Below, in pieces: positions 1 to 6,927 of a stretch of 37,861 bases of DNA. Each line of letters opens with the position of its first letter. The first letter of the stretch is position 1. Origin of the DNA: an uncultured Eubacteriales bacterium. GTDB lineage: Bacteria; Bacillota; Clostridia; Oscillospirales; Oscillospiraceae. The stretch lies in assembly GCA_900319275.1 (NCBI GenBank), contig ONNS01000064.1, forward strand, positions 1-37,861, read 5' to 3'. The notes below the pieces were generated by a model that ran no database searches, was not told the DNA's origin, and worked only from the letters and a program-made list of their open reading frames with translations. The translations under genes and the position numbers were made by a program.

Positions 1-1073
1 TCGGCGCGCTGCCGCGGCTCGGCGGTCTGCGTCTGCCCCGTCACGCTGCGCGTGGAGGGGCTGAGCGTCACGTCGGCGGTCCGATCCTCGCTCCGCAGGG
101 CCGAGAGCACCGCGTAGTGCACCGCGTCGAAGACCTTCTTTTCGTCGGTGAATTTGACCTCGACCTTGGCGGGGTGGACGTTCACGTCCACCTGCGCGCA
201 GCTTAAGTCGAGATACAGCACGCAGGCCGGGTAGCGCCCGACGAGCAGCGTGTTTTTATAGGCCTGCTCGAGCGCGGCCTGCAGCAGCTGGGATTTGATG
301 AAGCGGCCGTTGCAGAAGAAATACTGCTCGCGCCGGTTTCCGCGCCCGGCCGCGGGCGACGAGGCGTAGCCGCTGACCTTGACGCCGCCGTTCTCGCCGG
401 TGCAGGCGAGCATCTGCGTCGCACTCTCGCGCCCGAGCAGCGCGTAGACCGCCGAGTCCTGCCGCCCGTCGCCGGGGGAGAAGAAGAGCTCCTCGCCGTC
501 CTTGATGAAGCGCACCGAGATCTCGGGCCGACCGAGGGCGCAACGCAGCGCCGTCAGCTGGCAGGCCGAAGCCTCGCTGCGGTCGGATTTGAGGAATTTC
601 AGGCGGGCCGGGGTATTGTAAAAGAGGTCGCGCACGATCATCGTCGTGCCCTCGGGGCAGCCGGTCGGCAGCATGTCGGTGATGTCGCCGCCGTCGAGCA
701 GCACGCGCGTGCCCTCGCTCGCCCCGCGGCGCCGGGTGTTGAGCTCGATGTGCGAGACCGCCGAGATCGCGGCCAGCGCCTCACCGCGAAAGCCCATCGT
801 CGCAATGGCGGTGAGTCCCTCCTCGTCGCGCAGCTTCGAGGTCGCATGGCGCAGAAAGGCCACGCCCGCGTCCTCGCTCGCCATGCCGCAGCCGTCGTCG
901 GTCACGCGGATATAGGTGCCCCCGCCGCCGCGGATCTCGACGGTCACGTTTTTGGCCCCGGCGTCGAAGGAGTTCTCCATCAGCTCCTTGACGACGGAGG
1001 CGGGGCGCTCCACCACCTCGCCGGCGGCGATCAGGTCCGCCAGATGGGGCGATAATACTTCTATTTCAGGCAT
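1..1073 (-). CDS. mutL: DNA mismatch repair protein MutL, N-terminal part (runs off window)
   Basis: Reading the minus strand from 1073 gives a protein starting MPEIEVLSPHLADLIAAGEV, the classic MutL opening. It continues with the GHKL ATPase boxes: ELMENSFDAGA (N box), DDGCGM, HATSKL and GFRGEAL. About 357 codons are present, covering the ATPase and transducer domains; the C-terminal dimerisation/endonuclease part lies beyond position 1. MutL couples MutS mismatch recognition to strand nicking. The ATG at 1071-1073 has an AAGGAG ribosome site 8-9 nt upstream. A TATAAT-like -10 lies at 1112-1117 on the minus strand with only a weak -35. mutS (29473-32076) is far away on the other strand, so the usual mutS-mutL adjacency is broken here. 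Confidence 0.96.
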   Translation of the reverse strand, partial: MPEIEVLSPHLADLIAAGEVVERPASVVKELMENSFDAGAKNVTVEIRGGGGTYIRVTDDGCGMASEDAGVAFLRHATSKLRDEEGLTAIATMGFRGEALAAISAVSHIELNTRRRGASEGTRVLLDGGDITDMLPTGCPEGTTMIVRDLFYNTPARLKFLKSDRSEASACQLTALRCALGRPEISVRFIKDGEELFFSPGDGRQDSAVYALLGRESATQMLACTGENGGVKVSGYASSPAAGRGNRREQYFFCNGRFIKSQLLQAALEQAYKNTLLVGRYPACVLYLDLSCAQVDVNVHPAKVEVKFTDEKKVFDAVHYAVLSALRSEDRTADVTLSPSTRSVTGQTQTAEPRQRA

Positions 1074-1207
1074 AGGCTTCTCCTTGGGATCATTTCTTCT
1101 ATATTAGCTGTATTATACACGCCCCGGGGCAAAACTTCCACTGTTTTTCTGTCAGAAATCCCGCACAGGAACAGCCAAATTCTGGCGCTGCCCCGTCGGG
1201 CACCCTT

Positions 1208-1237
1208 TTTACACATGTGATACACATGTGATATAAT
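1208..1237 (+). promoter_or_regulatory. Sigma-A-like promoter with two CACATGTG boxes in the spacer
   Basis: TTTACA (1208-1213), an 18-bp spacer and TATAAT (1232-1237) point toward the ECF sigma operon. The spacer region holds two copies of the palindrome CACATGTG spaced 11 bp apart, about one helical turn. Protein bound there would sit between the -35 and -10 elements, so a repressor or activator site is likely (inference). Confidence 0.6.
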
Positions 1238-1272
1238 AAACGCAAACGCGCTTATTATATTTGATTTTATGT

Positions 1273-1348
1273 CGTTTTTCTCGCCGCTCGCGCGGCAACC
1301 GAAAAACATGACAAATTATATCATAAGCCCTCTGGCCTTATGATATAA
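1273..1348 (+). promoter_or_regulatory. Leader hairpins upstream of the sigma gene
   Basis: Two hairpins lie in the ~180-nt leader. One has GTTTTTC/GAAAAAC arms around an inner GCCGC/GCGGC stem (about 1273-1306). The other is a 12-bp perfect inverted repeat, TTATATCATAAG/CTTATGATATAA, around 1316-1348. They could be an operator or an attenuator; no known riboswitch is recognised. Confidence 0.45.
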
Positions 1349-1425
1349 TAAAAAATAAAAATTCTGAAAACACTTTGGCAGTCTCAAACGTCATAAGAGT
1401 GAAAGCAAAAGAAAGGAGAGCGCCC

Positions 1426-1881
1426 ATGATCACAGAGCTGTATACCGTGTACCGGCCGGAGCTGCTGAAATACTGCTGCAGGATATGCGGAAACGTCAGT
1501 GATGCGGAGGATCTGCTGCAGGAGACCTTCCTGAGGGCGCTTTCCAATCTGGATCTTCTGGAAGACCTGAACGAGCCGAAACGGCGGGCCTGGCTGTACA
1601 CCGTGGCGAAAAACCTGTTCTATGACAACTGTCGGAAACAGGCAATCGCGCAAAGTCACCTGTCCCCTCCGGTGGAAGAGACAGACGGCGGTTTTTCGGA
1701 ATTCGAGACCGCGCTGCTCCTGTCAAGCCTCCCGCCGGAGCTTTCCCAGCTGTTTATCAAACGGTATTTTCAGGGCTACAGCTCAAAAGAGCTCGCCGAA
1801 GAGTACGGGCTTTCACCGTCCGGCGTCCGGGCCGCCCTGAGCCGGGCAAGAAAACTGCTTCAAGAAAAAATGAGAGAATAA
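1426..1881 (+). CDS. ECF-type RNA polymerase sigma factor
   Basis: The 151-aa protein has both ECF domains. Sigma-2 spans roughly residues 5-75 (motifs DAEDLLQETFLRA and RAWLYTVAKNLFYD). Sigma-4 spans about 95-148 (LPPELSQLF, the helix-turn-helix YSSKELAEEYGLSPSGVRAAL, ending ARKLLQEKM). Length is typical of small ECF factors. The ATG at 1426 has GAAAGGAG 7 nt upstream; an in-frame upstream start at 1375 lacks a ribosome site. The stop codon abuts the next gene, so the two are probably cotranscribed. No transmembrane anti-sigma factor is adjacent, so the control mechanism is open. Regulon and signal cannot be read from sequence. Confidence 0.93.
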   Translation: MITELYTVYRPELLKYCCRICGNVSDAEDLLQETFLRALSNLDLLEDLNEPKRRAWLYTVAKNLFYDNCRKQAIAQSHLSPPVEETDGGFSEFETALLLSSLPPELSQLFIKRYFQGYSSKELAEEYGLSPSGVRAALSRARKLLQEKMRE

Positions 1882-1895
1882 TGGAGGTCGCAACC

Positions 1896-3116
1896 ATGAA
1901 AAACAAAGTCATCAATGCCGCAACCTGTGACGCCAGAGGGGTTACGGAGGACAGCCTTGCCGGATTTGACAGCATCACGGTCAATGCCGCTTTTCTGATC
2001 ACGGACGCGCGCGCAAAGGCGCTCATGAATCAATATCCTGTCACGTTGAACGTCGCCACCGTGCTCGACGTTCCCGAAGGCCGGAATATCACCATAAAGA
2101 GCATCAACGGAAAAGGCGAGATCGGCCCCGACGCCGACGGAACCGACGTCTTCCTGCTGGTCAACGGGAAGCTGACGATCGCCGACGGGAGCCTGGACGC
2201 GGTAAAGAGCTACTATCGGATCATGGTCAACGGAAAGCTTCTGATGCCCGCAAGCTATCAGGGACAGTTCTCCAATATTACGGCCAACGGAAAAACGGAG
2301 TATTACCCGGACGGCGCGTTCATTCTGAAGAGGGATACCGAAGTGGACGATCTGTTCGTGCTGCGCGCCGCCAATACGCTCTACTACTGCCCGGGCGATC
2401 TGTTCTTCCTGGATTTGGGGCTGCATACGGAGAAGCTGCTGGAAAAGGGCCTCCGCTTTGCCGGTCAAAGAATCATAATCGCCGAGAGTCTTCTGGACAA
2501 GCTGGTCTCCCGGTTCAGCGAGGAGGCCGAGATCCTCCGCGTCCCGGATGGGACAAAACGTGTCGACGACGATCTGGAGCTGACGTCAAAAGCGGTCAAA
2601 AGATACGGGTCGAAGCTTTTTGTCTCGGGTGATGTCTCCATTCATGAAGGAGAGGCGCTGTCCTCGATGGAATACCTCTATGTGGACGGCACTGTCAAAA
2701 TCGACAAAGATCTGGAAGACGCCTTTGACGGGCTCGAATGTGTCTATGACGAATTGAAGATCATTGATCCCAATTTGGGCTGCCTCTCTGATCGACCAAT
2801 GCTCAAGATTGGCCCGGCTGTACTGAAAAAATATCCGGGCGGCGTCCGGATCGAAGACTGTGCAAAAGTCATGATCTCTGAGGAGCTCACACCGGAAGAA
2901 ATCATGGATAAGCTGCGGATCTCCGACTGCGCGCTGGTGGTTTGCTCCAGGGAGCAGGAAGAGGCCGTGAATATGATCGCGGAGGATGTGGCGATGGTCA
3001 GGGTCTCCGGCCAGGAGCAGGAGGGGCCTGGAGGCATGGTTGACGACATGCTGGGCGGCTTCTTCGGCAAGCTGAAAGACACGCAGGTGATCAACGCCGC
3101 TGAGTATAAGATGTAA
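1896..3116 (+). CDS. Hypothetical protein coupled to the ECF sigma factor
   Basis: This 406-aa protein has no signal peptide or membrane segment and I do not recognise a named family. It is rich in short beta-prone units of the form SITVNAAFLI, LLVNGKLTI, RIMVNGKLLM and KLFVSGDVSI, resembling a beta-solenoid (bactofilin-like) repeat scaffold. The N- and C-termini share a VINAA motif. The C-terminus has a glycine-rich stretch followed by FFGKLKDTQ. I chose the ATG at 1896 because GGAGG lies 8 nt upstream; an ATG at 1881 overlaps the sigma stop but has no good ribosome site. Tight coupling to the sigma gene suggests a partner, regulator or main target of it (inference). An anti-sigma role is possible but unsupported by any motif. 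Confidence 0.8.
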   Translation: MKNKVINAATCDARGVTEDSLAGFDSITVNAAFLITDARAKALMNQYPVTLNVATVLDVPEGRNITIKSINGKGEIGPDADGTDVFLLVNGKLTIADGSLDAVKSYYRIMVNGKLLMPASYQGQFSNITANGKTEYYPDGAFILKRDTEVDDLFVLRAANTLYYCPGDLFFLDLGLHTEKLLEKGLRFAGQRIIIAESLLDKLVSRFSEEAEILRVPDGTKRVDDDLELTSKAVKRYGSKLFVSGDVSIHEGEALSSMEYLYVDGTVKIDKDLEDAFDGLECVYDELKIIDPNLGCLSDRPMLKIGPAVLKKYPGGVRIEDCAKVMISEELTPEEIMDKLRISDCALVVCSREQEEAVNMIAEDVAMVRVSGQEQEGPGGMVDDMLGGFFGKLKDTQVINAAEYKM

Positions 3117-3130
3117 TCAGATACAATTTC

Positions 3131-3251
3131 AAGGGGCTGTAGCAAAATGATGTTACAGCCCCATTGTTTTGTAAAAATCCCCAGATTACCGTAGGGGCCG
3201 ACGCTCAACTCAGATTTATCGTGTGAAAATTGTGTTTTGCTACAGCTCCTT
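3131..3251. mobile_element. 121-bp MITE-like element with 17-bp terminal inverted repeats
   Basis: The left end AAGGGGCTGTAGCAAAA (3131-3147) matches the right end (3235-3251, inverted) at 16 of 17 positions. There is no room for a transposase. Inside, GGGGCTGTA (3133-3141) also pairs with TACAGCCCC (3154-3162) to form a hairpin that probably terminates the upstream operon. Similar left ends occur at 20899 and 37666. The element is probably mobilised by a transposase elsewhere in the genome (inference). Confidence 0.65.
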
Positions 3252-3255
3252 GGAA

Positions 3256-3693
3256 TTACTTTTTCATTTCCATATACGGGAGCGTGTCAAAGCCGCAGCT
3301 TTTATATACACGCAGCGCCCGTTCGTTTTCTGCCTCGATCTCCAGTCGGAGCACAGCGTCAGGGTATCTGCCTTCGATAAAGCTCAGAAAGCGGCTGCCG
3401 ATCCCCCGGCCCCGGTAGTCGTCCTTCACATACAGATCCTCGATCCAGATGCAGGGCTTTCCGAATTCCGTGGAGAAGCTCTTTGCTGTCATGGCATAGC
3501 CCTGTATTTCTTCTCCGTTTTCAAAAACATAGCCCTCGAGATACGGGCTGCCGCCGACGCAGGCGCGGAAATCCGCCTCAAAAATCTCTTCCGAGCCGTT
3601 GCTCCACACGGCGGGAGAGGCATAAAACACCCGCATCATGGCAAGGATCTGCGCCCAGTCTGTTTCTTTCATCGTTCGGATGGTAGTGTTCAT
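3256..3693 (-). CDS. GNAT family N-acetyltransferase
   Basis: The 145-aa protein begins MNTTIRTMKETDWAQIL and has the GNAT core: IEDLYVKDDYRGRGIGSRFL (motif A, the acetyl-CoA loop R-G-R-G-I-G), then RLEIEAENERALRVYKSCGF (motif B). Single-domain length is normal for the family; the acceptor substrate cannot be predicted. The ATG at 3691-3693 overlaps the stop of the upstream ATPase remnant (ATGA) and has GAGGGA about 7 nt upstream. The 3' end lies just beyond the 121-bp MITE-like element. Confidence 0.88.
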   Translation of the reverse strand: MNTTIRTMKETDWAQILAMMRVFYASPAVWSNGSEEIFEADFRACVGGSPYLEGYVFENGEEIQGYAMTAKSFSTEFGKPCIWIEDLYVKDDYRGRGIGSRFLSFIEGRYPDAVLRLEIEAENERALRVYKSCGFDTLPYMEMKK

Positions 3694-3878
3694 GTGGGTT
3701 CCCTCAGCAGCCAATCTGCCACATCTATGATCTGGACGCCTTCGTACTGATATGCCTCCTGACGGGTGCGCGTAAGAATCATTTTGGGGTAGGCATCCTT
3801 GATTTTCAGCAAGAGATCGACCTCGCGCCGGAAAGTATCGGGATCGTCGATGCTGCTTGCCACCTGAATGTACAGCAT
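3690..3878 (-). pseudogene. C-terminal remnant of an AAA ATPase with DUF4143 domain
   Basis: Sixty-two residues, starting MLYIQVASSIDDPDTFRREV and ending IIDVADWLLREPT, resemble the extreme C-terminus of AAA/DUF4143 ATPases: LYIQVA, a mid KIKDAYPKMILT block and a final DWLL. The ATPase and nuclease-like parts are missing. The frame stays open for only about 15-18 codons upstream (through LEFAKQ), then runs into a 3879-3919 palindrome and unrelated DNA. The truncation point coincides with hairpin DNA. It overlaps the GNAT start by 4 nt, so the GNAT gene was probably once the second gene of this operon. Confidence 0.6.
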
Positions 3879-3996
3879 CTGTTTCGCAAATTCAAGAATA
3901 ATATAAAATTGCGAAACAGCGCCGAGTCAAATCTCTGACAAAAAGTGAATATCTGCACCGCAGAAATGAAAGAACAGAGGCCGGACAGTTCCGGCC
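3879..3996. repeat. Palindromes at the ATPase truncation point
   Basis: CTGTTTCGCAA (3879-3889) and its exact complement (3909-3919) form an 11-bp inverted repeat around a 19-nt AT-rich spacer. A second perfect hairpin, GGCCGGA/TCCGGCC, sits at about 3979-3996. No gene is seen between 3920 and 4005. Confidence 0.6.
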
Positions 3997-4005
3997 TCCG
4001 TTCGT

Positions 4006-4193
4006 TATAACTTTGTCTCCACGTCCGCCAGCGGCGGACGTAAGCGGGCGGCAGCCCGCAACTGACGCACTTCGTGCGCCAGTTGGAGACGACGTTGCAA
4101 CGATATCCCCGAAAAACACAGACCGTTCTGTGTTTTTCATGCGAAATGCCGTTTCGCATGCGCGCATTTCATGCGCGCGGGGATTTAGTTATA
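4006..4193 (+). repeat. Tandem four-way-junction repeat, copy A
   Basis: Termini TATAACT (4006-4012) and AGTTATA (4187-4193) are inverted. Junction 1: outer stem GTCTCC (4015-4020)/GGAGAC (4085-4090) encloses hairpins at 4021-4041 (loop AGC), 4044-4059 (loop GGCA) and 4060-4084 (loop TTC). A linker containing GTTGCAAC follows. Junction 2: outer stem ATCCCC (4105-4110)/GGGGAT (4179-4184) encloses hairpins at 4111-4138, 4139-4159 and 4160-4178. Almost no base is left unpaired. The right terminus supplies the stop codon of the ParE-type toxin gene. Confidence 0.9.
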
Positions 4194-4503
4194 CGATTCT
4201 TGACAGATCGCGCCTGCTGTAGACCAGCGTACGAACCTCCATCACATGCCCGATCACCACATAAAATACAAAATAATTCTTCACCGGAATTGCGTAATAG
4301 TTCTGCTCACGGTCTTTCTTTGACCGATACGGCTCGAAGGCCTCCGGCGCTTTTAAGCGCTCGTAAATGGCCGTCTCTACCGCATCGAGGAAGTCGGCGG
4401 CGGCAATCGGATTGTGCAGGCGGAGGGCGATATAATCCACTGTTTCCTGCAGCTTCTCTTCGAAGAGCGGCAGGATTTTTAACTCATAGTGTTTTTCGTC
4501 CAT
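4189..4503 (-). CDS. RelE/ParE-family toxin
   Basis: The 104-aa protein has the RelE/ParE fold pattern: an N-terminal helix pair (LPLFEEKLQETVDYIA...NPIAAADFLDAVETAI), a central YYAIPVKNYFVFYVV strand and a C-terminal VMEVRTLVYSRRDLSRIV with the family's basic residues. ParE-type toxins poison gyrase and RelE types cleave mRNA; the sequence does not decide between them. It starts inside the end of the antitoxin gene (20-nt overlap), the usual antitoxin-toxin order. Its TAA stop is provided by the terminal TATAACT of the adjacent hairpin repeat, so the native C-terminus may have been slightly altered when the repeat arrived. Confidence 0.9.
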   Translation of the reverse strand: MDEKHYELKILPLFEEKLQETVDYIALRLHNPIAAADFLDAVETAIYERLKAPEAFEPYRSKKDREQNYYAIPVKNYFVFYVVIGHVMEVRTLVYSRRDLSRIV

Positions 4504-4756
4504 ACAGCGTCTTCCTCACCCGGTCAAACACTTCTTCCCCGGTGTGGCGCACATCGGACAAGGCAGCCGCCCGGTCGGCTTCATCCAGCGCGAGCTCAAT
4601 GCCATCGGTCAAAGCAGAGTACTGCTCCAGACTCATGACAACCATAGACCCATAGCCGTTTTTTGTAAGGAATACAGGCTCCCTGTTTTTTATAACGGTT
4701 TCCTCGATCTCGGGAAACTTGTTCCGAAGATCGGATACCGGGCGAATATTCAGCAT
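4484..4756 (-). CDS. Phd/YefM-family antitoxin
   Basis: The 90-aa protein starts MLNIRPVSDLRNKFPEIEET and contains the Phd/YefM DNA-binding N-terminus with EPVFLTKNGYGSMVVMSLEQY, a textbook family signature. Its helical C-terminal tail (EADRAAALSDVRHTGEEVFDRVR) would wrap the toxin. It neutralises the partner encoded immediately downstream and usually represses the operon. GGGAGGGA lies about 6 nt before the ATG at 4756. The upstream tandem 11-bp repeats (4780-4812) are the likely operator. Confidence 0.92.
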   Translation of the reverse strand: MLNIRPVSDLRNKFPEIEETVIKNREPVFLTKNGYGSMVVMSLEQYSALTDGIELALDEADRAAALSDVRHTGEEVFDRVRKTLYGRKTL

Positions 4757-4779
4757 TGCTGTCCCTCCCTTTTTGGTTC

Positions 4780-4812
4780 TATCATAATTTTATCACAATT
4801 CTATCATTTACG
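4780..4812 (-). promoter_or_regulatory. Three tandem 11-bp repeats in front of the toxin-antitoxin operon
   Basis: On the plus strand, TATCATAATTT (4780-4790), TATCACAATTC (4791-4801) and TATCATTTACG (4802-4812) follow each other with exactly 11-bp periodicity. All sites would therefore lie on one DNA face, just upstream of the antitoxin ribosome site. This is a probable operator for cooperative Phd-type autorepression (inference). Confidence 0.6.
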
Positions 4813-5173
4813 CAAGAGGGCTTGGGTTTGTCTTCCGGCGGTTTGCCCCCTTTCGTCGCAGGACGGCGCGGAGGCATCTGGGGAAACGGGACCTTCCCGC
4901 TGCCGGTGGCAGAGGAAGGGAAGGTTCCGTTTCCGCAGCCGCGCCTTTGGCGGGCCGTCGCGTAAGCCGTCGCGTAAGCAGGCCCGGGAAAGGCATTCGC
5001 GGCAAGGCGGTCTGCCTCTACGGCGGTCTTGCGAGGGCGTTGCGGGATTGCCGCTGAAAGGCGGCGATTTCGTTTACGCCGTATTCGCTGCAGGTATGAA
5101 CGGGGCCGGGTGCCCGGCGTGGGCCAATGCGGCAGGCAGAGAAATACGCACCGGGCCGCTATTCAATTTCATC
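4813..5173. repeat. Gene-free GC-rich repeat debris
   Basis: No convincing gene is seen. Positions about 4950-5015 match a repeat also found near 21355-21415 and, inverted, near 29140 and 29345 (core GGCGGGCCGTCGCGTAAG... GGCAAGGCGG). Here a 12-bp piece, CCGTCGCGTAAG, is duplicated in tandem. The rest is GC-rich, with short inverted repeats. Confidence 0.6.
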
Positions 5174-5202
5174 TTTACAACCCTTTTGATGCATGCTATG
5201 AT
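5174..5202 (+). promoter_or_regulatory. Sigma-A promoter for the diguanylate cyclase
   Basis: TTTACA (5174-5179), a 17-bp spacer and TATGAT (5197-5202). The predicted start near 5209 leaves a leader of about 128 nt before the chosen start codon at 5337. I checked the leader against the c-di-GMP riboswitch consensus from memory and did not recognise it. Confidence 0.65.
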
Positions 5203-5336
5203 AAATTAAATAGTGTCGCTTTTTGAAATACGCCTGTGACAAAGGCCTGGTGTGTTGTCCCGGTGCCATGTACCCTGTCAGGAAACAGATAGCACGGTAT
5301 ATATCCAGGAATCCGTATGGCGGGGAGGACACAGCA

Positions 5337-6794
5337 TTGAAAACTGCAGGAAATAAAAGAAGTCGGATCGGCGTGCTTTCGTTGGCGGGGCTGATCGCAC
5401 TGGTGATGCTTGTGCTTCTGGCCCTGGAGTTTTTATTCCTCGTGAGCGGCAACCGGGAGCGGGCGGAGTGGACAGCGCTGGTGATGGTGGATCAGATCGA
5501 GGGCATACTCAAAAGCAACGAGCGGAAGACCCAGGCGCTGGTGGATGCCCTGAAGGAGAACTACATCACCAAGGCCAAAGCGGTTTCCTACATCGTCGAT
5601 CATGTCGAGTCGGTGGAGACGAACATTGAGGAACTGCGCCATATCGCGGCGCTGATGTCCATCGACGAAATCCACCTCTTTGACGAAGGCGGCACGATCT
5701 ATTCCGGCACCGTGCCCATTTATTACGGGTACTCCTTCGATTCGGGCGAACAGATGGGCTGGTTCAAGCCCATGCTGACAGACAAGACCCTTGCCATGTG
5801 CCAGGATGTCACACCGAACACGGCCGAGGGCAAGGCCATGATGTACGCGATCTGCTGGAGCGACACCGGGGCGCGCATGGTGCAGGTCGGTATTGAGCCG
5901 CTGCGTCTGCTGGAAGAGCTGCAAGCCAACGAAATCAACGAGGTCATTGCCAGCATGCCCACCTATGACGGGCTGGACATTATAGCGGCGGACGCACAGA
6001 CCGGGGTGATCCTCGGGGCGTCTCAGCCGGGCGTTGTGGGGCAGTCGCTCCCCGATCTGGGCATCGGCCGGACAGGCGACGCGAAGATGTTTCAGGCAAA
6101 TGTTGCGGGAAAGCCCTCCTACTGTGTGCTGAAAACGTCAGGGCCTTATTCCATCGGCATCCTGCAGGATATTGCCCATGTCAACGCGGGTGTGCCGACG
6201 ACAATGCTGACAGTGTTCGTCTATCTCCTCATGGCCGGCGTGATCCTGGTGCTGGTCATCCGGAATATGACGATGAACATTTTAAACGAGCGGAGAAACG
6301 CAAACCTGGACGGTCTGACCGGCCTTGAAAACCGAAGGGCCTACGAAGCGGAGATGGCCCGGCTGGAGAAAAGCCCCGAGCTGCGGCAGCTGGTCTATGT
6401 CACCATGGACATCAACGGTCTGAAGGCGATCAATGACGAGCTCGGGCATGACGCCGGGGATACCCTGATTCGCGGCGCGGCCCGCCTGATCGCGGATTGC
6501 TTCGGCAGCCGCGGCACGGTTTACCGCATCGGCGGCGATGAATTTGCAGCGCTGACCTATATGGATCGGGAGCAGCTGGAACAAACGCTGGATAATCTCA
6601 GGGAAAGTGCCCGGCTGTGGACGCAGCGCAACAGCATGGAGCTGAGTATTTCCTGCGGGAGCGCCCGTGCGGAGGAGCTCGAGGATATTACCCCCTTTGC
6701 GCTGGCAAAGGCATCTGACAAACGTATGTACGCGGCCAAGGCGGCCTTTTATCAGCGCGGCGGCAAGGATCGGCGCCGGCTGCGCGAGAATTGA
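5337..6794 (+). CDS. Membrane-anchored diguanylate cyclase (GGDEF)
   Basis: About 485 aa. One transmembrane helix lies near the N-terminus (IGVLSLAGLIALVMLVLLAL). An external region of roughly 270 residues follows, probably a Cache/PAS-like sensor. A second helix (MLTVFVYLLMAGVILVLVI) leads into the GGDEF domain, which has LDGLTGLENRRAYE, a YRIGGDEFAAL active-site loop and a late KASDKRMYAAK segment. It should make cyclic di-GMP from two GTP. No RxxD inhibitory site precedes GGDEF, so product inhibition may be absent. I chose the TTG at 5337 because GGGGAGG ends 8 nt upstream; the frame stays open to a TTG at 5223 without a ribosome site. Confidence 0.9.
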   Translation: MKTAGNKRSRIGVLSLAGLIALVMLVLLALEFLFLVSGNRERAEWTALVMVDQIEGILKSNERKTQALVDALKENYITKAKAVSYIVDHVESVETNIEELRHIAALMSIDEIHLFDEGGTIYSGTVPIYYGYSFDSGEQMGWFKPMLTDKTLAMCQDVTPNTAEGKAMMYAICWSDTGARMVQVGIEPLRLLEELQANEINEVIASMPTYDGLDIIAADAQTGVILGASQPGVVGQSLPDLGIGRTGDAKMFQANVAGKPSYCVLKTSGPYSIGILQDIAHVNAGVPTTMLTVFVYLLMAGVILVLVIRNMTMNILNERRNANLDGLTGLENRRAYEAEMARLEKSPELRQLVYVTMDINGLKAINDELGHDAGDTLIRGAARLIADCFGSRGTVYRIGGDEFAALTYMDREQLEQTLDNLRESARLWTQRNSMELSISCGSARAEELEDITPFALAKASDKRMYAAKAAFYQRGGKDRRRLREN

Positions 6795-6867
6795 TACCGA
6801 CCTCTGATAAAAGGCTTGAAATGCCATTCAAATTTACAATAACCGCGGACAGCAGAGCATCTGTCCG

Positions 6868-6913
6868 GTATGAAAACAGCAGGCACGCCGCAGCATGCCT
6901 GCTGTTTTCATAC
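6868..6913. terminator. Perfect 18-bp stem hairpin downstream of the GGDEF gene
   Basis: The arm at 6868-6885 is exactly complementary to 6896-6913, with a 10-nt loop. It lies 73 nt after the cyclase stop. There is no run of T after it, so termination would need help or be leaky; it may instead be a repeat. Confidence 0.55.
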
Positions 6914-6927
6914 GGTTTCAGCCGTCC

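Noticed and set aside
4006-4193. CRISPR array
   Set aside because: The repeats are palindromic hairpins of different sequence with no regularly spaced direct repeat and spacer pattern, and no cas genes are present in the window.
4006-4222. Small frames within the hairpin repeats (also 32775-32932)
   Set aside because: They are produced by palindromic DNA, lack ribosome sites and encode the same artificial residues in both copies.
5203-5336. Cyclic di-GMP riboswitch upstream of the first GGDEF gene
   Set aside because: The conserved GEMM core and tetraloop receptor features are not recognisable in the leader.
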